A DNA stretch of 64,000 nt from Nocardioides conyzicola. Lineage in GTDB: Bacteria > Actinomycetota > Actinomycetes > Propionibacteriales > Nocardioidaceae. The notes below the pieces were generated by a model that was not told where the DNA came from, did not search any database, and worked only from the letters and a program-made list of their open reading frames with translations. The stretch lies in contig NZ_BAABKM010000002.1 in the NCBI RefSeq assembly GCF_039543825.1, forward strand, positions 466,133 through 530,132, read 5' to 3'. A program made the translations under genes and the position numbers. This document shows positions 55,895 to 63,500 of this stretch, piece after piece. The number at the start of each line of letters is the position of its first letter. The stretch's first letter is position 1.

Positions 55895-56020
55895 AGGTGG
55901 GGAACCCTGTCACGGGTGTAGTTGATGCGTTGTTTCTCTTTGTTTTTCGTCGAGAACCCAAACCTTGAGTGTCTATAGGGATATCGCAGTTCTCTGCACC
56001 CGTGACACCTTTCCCCACCT
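55895..56020. repeat. 24-bp inverted repeat flanking an AT-rich 78-bp centre
   Basis: Arms at 55895-55918 and 55997-56020 match at 21 of 24 positions (shared AGGTGGGGAA and TGTCACGGGTG on one strand). The centre (55919-55996) is much richer in A/T than the surrounding element, with TTGTTTCTCTTTG and a TATAGGGATATC stretch. The region fills most of the 372-base gap between the integrase (55783) and the next gene (56156), the only other visible item being the terminator. It may be a promoter/operator region, a replication origin, or a recombination-directionality site. Confidence 0.6.
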
Positions 56021-56155
56021 GCGAGCCTGCTCCGCTCGCCCGTGAGCAGCCGGGACCCCTGGGGCGGACTTCCGTCCAGTCCCCGGTGCGGCCGTTCTTG
56101 GCGGTCCGGTCACGCCGGGGCGAGACCGCCAACGCGACCGCCTAAGGAGACCGCC

Positions 56156-57391
56156 ATGCCCCCACACCTGAGAATCGATGCGGACGCCCTCGCCCGGCAC
56201 GTCATCCGACACGGACGCGCCGCGAAGGGCCTTCGGCCCGTCGGCTTCCGCCTCGACTCCGAGGGAATCAATCTCGGCGTGACGCTGCCCGGGCCGGACT
56301 GGCTCGCCGTGATGCTCACGCTCGGCGACCTCGACGCCTTCCGCGACGGGGCACGCCTCGTCGTCCGGCCTCACGGCCACGATGCGGAGCCCGAGGCACT
56401 CGACCTCCCCGTCGTCGCTGGGAGCCTCCGGGAGACGGTGCGGGCACTACCTGAGCGTGACGATGCCGGGGACGCCTACCGCGACCTCCGGCTCGCCGCT
56501 GGCACTCCCTCGGCGCGCTTCGGCGAGTACGCCCTCGACGTCGGGCGTGCCTACGTCCAGACGCTTCCGGCGCTCCCGAAGCGGCCGAAGGCCCCGAGAC
56601 AGCGTCTCAGGACGAGGACGCCCCTCGAACGGCAGCGCGCCGGGCGGGTGCGCCGCAGCGCGGACGAGCGAGCGTCTGCCGAGTGGGGCCTGTCCGCTTT
56701 CATCGCTATTGAGGCTCCCGAGCCCCACGCACGACTATCGGGCTCAGCGGTCTTCGACTTCGTAGCCGACCTCCTGGCCTACGCGGTCGAGAGGCACGAC
56801 GAGACGGTCGTCCATCCCGACCCGAGGGACGCGGCGCTCTACCGCAGCGGCCTGGCGGAGCGCCGGGCGGCGTGGGACGAGATCCGGGTCGACGAGTGGG
56901 AGGACCCGCCTCCTGGCCGGCCACGTCCGGTGTCCCGTCGGGTCCTCTTCGAGGTCGCCGAGGACATTGGGGCGTTCAGGGTGACCCGGCCCAGAGGGTC
57001 CGTGGCCCTGACCGTCATCGAAGCGCCTGGCCGCGTGCTCTCGGCGTTCGTAACGCACTGCCTTCGGCGGGCCGGGGTCGCGGACCCGGTCGAGTACGCG
57101 GCGGCGACAGAGGAGCGGGTCTGCGCACTCGCTCCGAAGTCACAGCCCGAGTCACTCGATCGGCGCGTGGTGGCCCTCCCGTGGCAGGTCGTCTATGCGG
57201 TGGCTCTCAACGAGGACGGTGTCCGCGCGTTCGGTCGAATGGCGCAGGCCCACATTGAGCGCCACCCCGAGGAGCGAGACATCATCATCGTGGTCGCACG
57301 CACGCTCCGCGACGGAGACCCCGACGGGCTCGTCGCTCAGATGCGGTCGCGGTGCGCTGAGGCGCTCAGGGCCGAACAGGCTTCGGCGTGA
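56156..57391 (+). CDS. Uncharacterised protein, first of the element's rightward gene run
   Basis: I do not recognise this 411-residue protein. It is soluble, Arg/Asp/Ala-rich, with a basic linker (QRLRTRTPLERQRAGRVRRS near 155-175) between two parts. The second part contains VVALPWQVVYAVALNEDGVRAF. AAGGAG lies 7 bases before the ATG. It overlaps the next gene by four bases. The position directly after the integrase would suit a replication or regulatory protein, but no helix-turn-helix, primase or relaxase motif is visible. Confidence 0.75.
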   Translation: MPPHLRIDADALARHVIRHGRAAKGLRPVGFRLDSEGINLGVTLPGPDWLAVMLTLGDLDAFRDGARLVVRPHGHDAEPEALDLPVVAGSLRETVRALPERDDAGDAYRDLRLAAGTPSARFGEYALDVGRAYVQTLPALPKRPKAPRQRLRTRTPLERQRAGRVRRSADERASAEWGLSAFIAIEAPEPHARLSGSAVFDFVADLLAYAVERHDETVVHPDPRDAALYRSGLAERRAAWDEIRVDEWEDPPPGRPRPVSRRVLFEVAEDIGAFRVTRPRGSVALTVIEAPGRVLSAFVTHCLRRAGVADPVEYAAATEERVCALAPKSQPESLDRRVVALPWQVVYAVALNEDGVRAFGRMAQAHIERHPEERDIIIVVARTLRDGDPDGLVAQMRSRCAEALRAEQASA

Positions 57392-57939
57392 GCGAAGTCG
57401 ACGAGGTCCCGCTCTGCCCGATGTGCGGGCTCGCTCTGCCGCCATACTCGGGTCGAGGACGTCCTCGCGTCGTCCACTCGGGATCGTGCGCGCGAACCCG
57501 CGCCGCCGAGACCGACGAGAACCAACGCGAGGCCCGATACCGGCAGACCCTGCGCGACGCGGCAGTCCGTGCTCCGCTCATGGGGCCCGAGCACGTCGCG
57601 ACGGACGACGAGCAAGTAGGGACGATGCAACGCCTCGCCTCGGCGGGCTTCGCCCCGCTCGCCGACGATCCACGAGAGGACGCACCTCGACACGAACGTG
57701 CGCGCTCTCAACATCGTCGTGCAGCGCTAGCGAGCCTTCAGACCACATTCGCCGACAAGGCCCGGCAGCGCTCCGCTCCGGCGTGTCATGGGTGCCTAGC
57801 GTTCGACTACCTCCTTGTGACGACCGTGACCGCAGAGAGCCTCATCCGAGGACGAGCCGAAGCACAGCAAGACACCCGGCTACGCCGTCACCTCGCACAG
57901 GACGACGTTGCTGCCGTCATGGCGCTGAGCCCCTCATGA
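57388..57939 (+). CDS. Uncharacterised protein with an N-terminal zinc-knuckle-like motif
   Basis: Protein of 183 residues, GTG start in a GTGA overlap with the previous gene. The N-terminus CPMCGLALPPYSGRGRPRVVHSGSC has a C-x-x-C pair and a later Cys, resembling small phage or plasmid zinc-finger proteins with GRPR-type basic turns. A second Cys pair (CHGC) lies near 137-140. The rest is helical and charged. Function unknown. Confidence 0.7.
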   Translation: MSEVDEVPLCPMCGLALPPYSGRGRPRVVHSGSCARTRAAETDENQREARYRQTLRDAAVRAPLMGPEHVATDDEQVGTMQRLASAGFAPLADDPREDAPRHERARSQHRRAALASLQTTFADKARQRSAPACHGCLAFDYLLVTTVTAESLIRGRAEAQQDTRLRRHLAQDDVAAVMALSPS

Positions 57940-58003
57940 CTTGATCCGTGCAGAGGTAGTAGAGGCACTGCGCCTCGTCATGTGTGGGGTCCTTTCGGGC
58001 GAC

Positions 58004-58064
58004 AAGCCCCCGGTCCCGGCTCCAGCGCTCCGCCCAAGAGTGCTCGCGTCGGTGCCGGGGGCTT
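58004..58064 (+). terminator. Probable terminator in the element
   Basis: AAGCCCCCGG at 58004-58013 and CCGGGGGCTT at 58055-58064, a perfect 10-bp stem with a 41-base GC-rich loop that may fold further. It ends the first two-gene unit and precedes the strong ribosome site at 58097. The remainder of the 171-base gap (57940-58110) shows no gene. Confidence 0.6.
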
Positions 58065-58110
58065 CTCGTCGGCCTCTAAACGAACGTCACAGCTAGAAAG
58101 GAGGTGCCAC

Positions 58111-58305
58111 GTGCACCTGATCCTCTGCGCCGCGTGCGGCACTCGCTTCGACGCCGTGCGCTGCGACGCTGCCGCGTGCAGCGACCGTTGCCGCGCCCGT
58201 CTCTCCCGCGAGCGCCGCGCAACCGCCGAGGACGCCGAGCGCGAGCGCGCCGCGTCGCTCCTATCGAGCCTCGCCGCCGTCGCGCGACTGCTCCCGGCTG
58301 ACTGA
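58111..58305 (+). CDS. Small zinc-finger-like protein
   Basis: Protein of 64 residues. The GTG start is set by AAAGGAGGTG five bases upstream, the best ribosome site in the element. CAACGTRF, then CDAAACSDRCRARLSRER gives a C-x-x-C ... C-x-x-x-C pattern found in small actinobacterial and phage zinc proteins. The C-terminus is an amphipathic helix. It may bind nucleic acid. Confidence 0.65.
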   Translation: MHLILCAACGTRFDAVRCDAAACSDRCRARLSRERRATAEDAERERAASLLSSLAAVARLLPAD

Positions 58306-58332
58306 GCCCACCCACCACCGAAGGCAGACACG

Positions 58333-58659
58333 ATGACTGACGACACCCGCGCCGCGCTCCGGCGTGCAATCACAGAAGCCGAGCAGGCACTCGACGCGCT
58401 GACCGCTCGACCTCTCGCCGACCAGATGGAAGCAGCCGCAGAGGTCTACGCCGCACGGCGTCGCCTAGGGACCACCGACGCCGCTCGCCTGCGCCACGAA
58501 GCGCAGGCGCGCTCCCAGAGCGCCGCCGACGCCCTCTCCGCGCTCTTCGCCCCCGACGACCACGCCCTGGTCGACGCCCTGGTCGACGACGACGACGAGA
58601 GCACCCCGACCCCCGACACCGCCGCGCTCGGCGACCCACTCGCCGCCCTGCTCGGCTGA
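58333..58659 (+). CDS. Uncharacterised helical acidic protein
   Basis: Protein of 108 residues, 27 bases after the zinc-finger gene. The first 75 residues are Ala/Glu/Arg-rich amphipathic helix; the tail is strongly acidic (DDDDE). No motif is recognised. Codon use fits its neighbours, supporting a real gene. Confidence 0.65.
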   Translation: MTDDTRAALRRAITEAEQALDALTARPLADQMEAAAEVYAARRRLGTTDAARLRHEAQARSQSAADALSALFAPDDHALVDALVDDDDESTPTPDTAALGDPLAALLG

Positions 58660-58694
58660 CCCCACCCACAGACCCGTAAGGAGCACCACTCCAC

Positions 58695-59498
58695 ATGAGC
58701 ACCGAAACCGCCAACCTGGCGACCCTGACCGCCGCCGCCTCCCAGTTCGGCGTCGCGTTCCCGAAGCCCGTCGCCGCCCTGCTCTCGTTCGAGCACAACC
58801 TCCCGAACCTCGGGAAGGTGCAGGACGAGGCCGTGGCCGAACTCGCTTCTGCGTTCGGGTCAACCACGTACACGAGGACGCTCGACAACGTCCTCGAACG
58901 GCTTGCCCGCGCCGAGGCCGGGAGCAAGATCCGCCGCTCCGCCGATGCTGCACTCGTGCGCGCCCGGTGGACCTCCGTCATGCTCCACAGCGAGGACATC
59001 ATCAAGGCGTTCCGCGCGGCGCTGTCCGACGACCTCGGCAGGCTGAACACGAACGCGGCGGACGTGCCCTCGACCTCGACCGCGACCTCTTCCCTTCAGC
59101 AGCGGGCGTACGCCGCACGGTTCGCGGCGAGCAACGCGGCCGAGCGACTGGTCTCGGCCACGCGGGCACTCGCGCCGCTCTACGGGATCGGCACCTCAGG
59201 TGGTCCGGGCATCGAGACCCCGACTGTCCAGCACCGCATGATGCTGACCGCGCGCCCGGAGAACCTCGACCGTAACGCCGGACTCGCTCTCGCTCGCGGT
59301 CTGGCAGGCGCTCGACTCGTGAGCGTGGGCGGCGACCCCACAGCGACCGACGCACTCTGGTTCGCAATCGCTGCCGACCTCGGCGCGACGTTCCGACTCG
59401 TCACTCCCGACGAGCACCGAGACACCCTGGCGCTGCTGCGCGACGCCGTCCGCTCACCGCGACTCGGCGAGGTCCTGCCTCCCACCCTCGTTCTCTGA
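58695..59498 (+). CDS. Uncharacterised protein
   Basis: I do not recognise this 267-residue protein. It is helical in the first two thirds (LSFEHNLPNLGKVQDEAVAEL, TLDNVLERLARAEAGSKIRRSADAAL) and mixed after that (ARLVSVGGDPTATDALWFAIAADLGA). No signal peptide or TM is present. It is 35 bases after the previous gene and probably in the same unit. AAGGAGC lies upstream. The 135 bases beyond (59499-59633) hold only G/C runs that may form a terminator-like stem. Confidence 0.7.
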   Translation: MSTETANLATLTAAASQFGVAFPKPVAALLSFEHNLPNLGKVQDEAVAELASAFGSTTYTRTLDNVLERLARAEAGSKIRRSADAALVRARWTSVMLHSEDIIKAFRAALSDDLGRLNTNAADVPSTSTATSSLQQRAYAARFAASNAAERLVSATRALAPLYGIGTSGGPGIETPTVQHRMMLTARPENLDRNAGLALARGLAGARLVSVGGDPTATDALWFAIAADLGATFRLVTPDEHRDTLALLRDAVRSPRLGEVLPPTLVL

Positions 59499-59633
59499 AG
59501 CGCCAGTGCCGGGAGGCGGGTGTGGTGAGGAGGCAGGTACCCGGGGGGGTGCCCCCCTCCCCCCGCCTACCCACCCACTCTCGGCATTGAGCACTTACAC
59601 ACACGGCCCGTCAGATCCACAGGGGCCTAAACC

Positions 59634-60161
59634 TCACGTGGGAAAGATGATCCGGACTCGCCCTCTCCGAGGGTTGTCCAGCAGCACGACTTGTTCCCAC
59701 TCGTCGGCCCCTCGTGTAGCGACGAGACGAACACGGAAGTCGGGCAACTTCTCGCGAGCACCGATAGCAAGCACGAAGCGAGCCCGCTCGCCCATGCGGA
59801 CCGCGCCCAACCCGGCCGCGTGGTCGGCCCAGTCGGAACCGACCCGAGCGACCGGGTAGCGGATGCCGTCGTCCGGCGTCGGCGGATGGACTGAGATTGA
59901 GTCGAGGTCGATCGGGCCGTCGTTGCGGACGTTGTAGATCGCGGAGTCGTCCGTCTCGCCGACCTTGGCTTCGATCTCGACGACCAGCGTCGGCCGGTTT
60001 GCACGCCGTTCGGCACTGGTTGCGGCCTCGGCTTCACGCTCGGCGGCGTGCGCCGTCCGGCGCGCGTATGCCGCACTAGCGACCGAAACGACAAGAGCAA
60101 GAGCGGCGACTGAGAGAGCAGCGATCTCCATGCGCAGGACGGTATCGCCGAGGTCCGACAT
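59634..60161 (-). CDS. Membrane-anchored protein of unknown function
   Basis: Protein of 175 residues. One N-terminal hydrophobic helix (AALSVAALALVVSVASAAYA) leads into a basic/Ala-rich coiled segment (RRTAHAAEREAEAATSAERR), followed by a β-rich domain (TLVVEIEAKVG, NVRNDGPIDLDSISV, RVGSDWADHAAGL). This layout is common in actinobacterial hypothetical proteins. The opposite strand orientation from the preceding genes sets it apart from the integrase unit; the NACHT gene reads towards it. Confidence 0.7.
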   Translation of the reverse strand: MSDLGDTVLRMEIAALSVAALALVVSVASAAYARRTAHAAEREAEAATSAERRANRPTLVVEIEAKVGETDDSAIYNVRNDGPIDLDSISVHPPTPDDGIRYPVARVGSDWADHAAGLGAVRMGERARFVLAIGAREKLPDFRVRLVATRGADEWEQVVLLDNPRRGRVRIIFPT

Positions 60162-60223
60162 GCGTCCGGGAAAGCGCTCGCCAGCCCTGCCCCGCTGTCA
60201 CGTCGGAGGAGAACGACACCAAC

Positions 60224-60412
60224 ATGAACAGATCAGCCAAGCGCCATCGAGCGCCCCCGACCACGGAAGGCTCGTCGTCTACGCGGGACTGCCGGTGCGG
60301 CACTTCACCGAACTACCCGTACCCGGACCCGGTGATTGCCTGCCGTTCGTCCCGGCCACCGACACGGCCGACTATCGACGGCCGCGAACGTCAAGGTCCC
60401 GCCCTTCCATAG
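60224..60412 (+). CDS. Possible very small ORF (doubtful)
   Basis: 62 codons starting 14 bases after GGAGG. It contains CRCGTSPNYPYPDP with clustered Cys and Pro. Spacing from the ribosome site is long, there is no family match, and the 3' part overlaps a probable terminator. Otherwise the 342-base gap 60162-60503 shows no gene, so it is given as the only candidate there. Confidence 0.22.
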   Translation: MNRSAKRHRAPPTTEGSSSTRDCRCGTSPNYPYPDPVIACRSSRPPTRPTIDGRERQGPALP

Positions 60413-60429
60413 CGGAGGAGCGGGGCCTT
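60393..60429. terminator. Hairpin terminator downstream of the NACHT gene
   Basis: AAGGTCCCGC (60393-60402) pairs with GCGGGGCCTT (60420-60429) with one G-T pair and a 17-base loop; TTTCGTC follows on the plus strand. It lies 74 bases beyond the NACHT stop. It could end transcripts from either direction in the otherwise empty 60162-60503 gap. Confidence 0.5.
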
Positions 60430-60503
60430 TCGTCATTCGTGGAGCCTCTACGAGACAACCACCGGGACTGCTCAGCTTTAATCCTCCACTGCGCGTTGAG
60501 CCG

Positions 60504-63500
60504 TCACTCTTGGAATGACCAGTCCTCTGACGTTGAGACTGCAGTAAGCGTCGCCGCGTCGTAGTTGCCCATAACAATCTCATGCGCCCGAATGACGGCC
60601 TCCCGCGGATAATCTCCGGGCCCACTAACAATTCGTCCCGCCAACTTCAGCGACAAGTCGATTTCTCTGCAGTGCTCACTCACACCCTGAGGCATGGCAT
60701 AATCCGCGCGCTGACCATTACGGACACGCTTTAGCCAGTTGCTCTTAATGACGTCACTCGCGGTTCTTGGCGGCACCTTGCGGAGTTCCGCGGCTGCCTC
60801 CTGTCGCTCCTTCCATTGAGTTAGCGCCGAGAAGTTGCGCTTGCGGATTTCACTCGAAATCTCGTGAAGCGGTGGACGAAACGCGGCAACCACCAACCAA
60901 CACAACCGGTCGCTCGCACTGCTCAATGGCGGGACGTAGCCCTTCCTGTCTCGGCGCGGCTCAGCGTCACGGCGCATCGATTGAACCACTGCATGAAGGC
61001 GGTGGAACGCTTCTTCGTCCAATCGCTCTACTGCGCCCTCTAGATCGCTCAGAAGCGCCTCATAGACCGAAGGCGACGTCCACGACAGGACCAGAGCCGA
61101 CCAAAAGAGGACCCTTCTATTGTCCTCGCCTGCGTCTTCTAGCGCCGACCTCCACCATTCCACGGAGCCGCGCTTCAACCTCGCATAACGGGCACGCTGC
61201 GCTAGTGAGTGCCTGTCGTCGAACATCGCATCCGCGTCTTTGACCGAAATCGACGTCCGCAAGCCTGCCGCTCGGAGCGCCAAGATGTAAGCAGACCAGC
61301 ATTCCCCACCAAACATCTCGCGTACGAGATCTCCCATAAACGCAACTTGATCCCAATTGGCAGTGTAGTGCTGTGAGATGAATGGATTCTCGTTACTCAC
61401 TACCAAGTTCACGAAGTCGGGAACCTTCGACGCTGGCTCAGCGAACTTTAGGAGATCGACACTCAATTCCGTCATCAACGCTTGGTCTCGATGAAGATAG
61501 ATCGTCATAACGCCAGCAGGGAACACGCTCATCGCATCTGCAAACACACCAAGGGTGCTAAACGAATGCAGTCCCGCGATGAATCGCCCTTCGAGCGCAT
61601 GGGTGACAACTTCCTGTGCGGCATCCTCGTCTCCCGCAACTCTGTGGCCGAGATGATTGACCACTAGAATCAACCGCTCACTCAGATTCCCATAACTCGG
61701 TGAGTCTTCATGGACGAGTTTCAGGACTCGACTCAATGAGAGTTTCTGGGCTCCCCCACTTTGGATCATCCGAGAGAACTTCACCGTACGAACACGGCCA
61801 GATGTGCCTTTTAGAGATTTCAAGAAGCGGTCCAGCAGTTCATTGCCCCCGTTGGCGGCCAGTAGTCGGCAATAGCCGACACTGTCGAGTTCAATTTCTC
61901 GATTCTCAAGACGGTCAAAGATCAGGTCGCGAAGTGTGTCTCGGCCGCAATCCTCGTCTAGCGCCAAAGGCTCGCTCTCGCCGTAGACCTGGCGAACAAG
62001 TAGGTGCAGCCCAGCCTCATCACACGCCGCTTGGATCAACTCATCCTGCCAAGACTTCTTGTTCGCAAAGACCCAGTCAGATAGAAGCGCAAACGACACC
62101 TCGCGCCCGTGCAGCGATCGTGCTGGATCCGAATCGCCGATGAGGTCACGCAGGCTGAGCACGAGGCTTCCAATTTCTCCAGGCTCGTATGAACCGGCGT
62201 AGAAGCGAGTCACATTGAGCCAAAATGGATTCGCAGCGAGAGCCTCGAATCTCTGAGCGCGGTCACCCTTTGGCTTTTGATAGCGATAGGTCCCGACAGG
62301 AGAGGTCTCGTAAAGGTGCCGCGCACAGAAGAATTCTCGCAGCGGCTGAACTTCGAACTCATACAAACCACTCACGCGTTGCACCAAAACGAAGATGCGT
62401 TCTAGGCCGCCGCCGAATAGATCATCCGCGAGTTCCTCGGGCTGCTTAGCCTCGACGAGGTACTCCCGGGCCATCTCTTGTAAGTCTTCCTTGGATATGG
62501 ACCCTCTCGAACCAGCACTCTCGGCCTGGCTCTGTAGCACCCACGCAAGATGCTGGATGAATTCGACCAAGACGGCCTGATGCTTCTTAACTGCGACATC
62601 CTTTTCCGACTCGCGAATCAGGAAGAGTTCAAGATAGCGGCGGTATAGGTCAGTTCTCTGATCCGGAAGTGAATATCCCACCTGATGGATCAGACTCAGC
62701 AAGATCGTCAGCTGCATCGCATTACGCGTAAGTTCGACGATGTGCGGAAGTTCCATCTTGTCTTTGAGGATTCCCAGCACTTCGGCACTCTCGCGAGCGT
62801 CCAACGTTCGTGCTTTGACCCATTTGTTGGAATAATCCAGGACGAGCGACTTATCAATGCTCGCGAGGTCAATCGTCACGAATCCTGACTCGTCGAAATT
62901 TGCTTTTCGACCGAAGATCGATGGGCGGCTAGTGACGACGACCTGGACGTCCAATCCCATATGCTCGTAACGGAGAATTGAGCGCTCCACCACCGCCACC
63001 AGGGCGCGCCGCTGTTCCAGGTCGGCAACTTCGTCGAGCCCGTCCAGGAAGATCAATGCCGGGCTACTCCCGAGAACGTCTAGCAAATCATCGACGGAGA
63101 ACGTTTGTTTCCCACTCTGCTTGTGAACGAGATCGCTCAGGAATTCGTCCAGACTCGACGAATCGTCGGTGTCGGAGCCTATGAATGCTGCCAGGTCGCG
63201 GAGATCGACCTTGAATGGCAGCCTAAACCCGCTCTGTACATATTTCGTCGGGATCGAGGAACTGAATTCACCCATCCCCAGAAACGCGGCCCGGTGAACC
63301 TGGCATACGAACTGCGCGAGTGTCGACTTCCCTTGGCCCGGAGCACCTTCGAGAACGATACGGCTAATTTCGCCTTGAGCGATGTCGCTAAGCAGAAACT
63401 CTGCCGCTCCCATATTGGTTCGATAGCGAAATTCGCCGATGGCATTGCCCCCGGACACATGGAACACTTCGTCCGGTACGGCTCGCATGTGACGCATCAG

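Noticed and set aside
55895..56020. Inverted repeat as the element's attP site
   Set aside because: After integration attP is split into the two ends, so an intact internal attP is not expected.
60224..60412. 62-codon ORF as a confident gene
   Set aside because: Long ribosome-site spacing, no family match and overlap with a probable terminator; kept only as a low-confidence entry.
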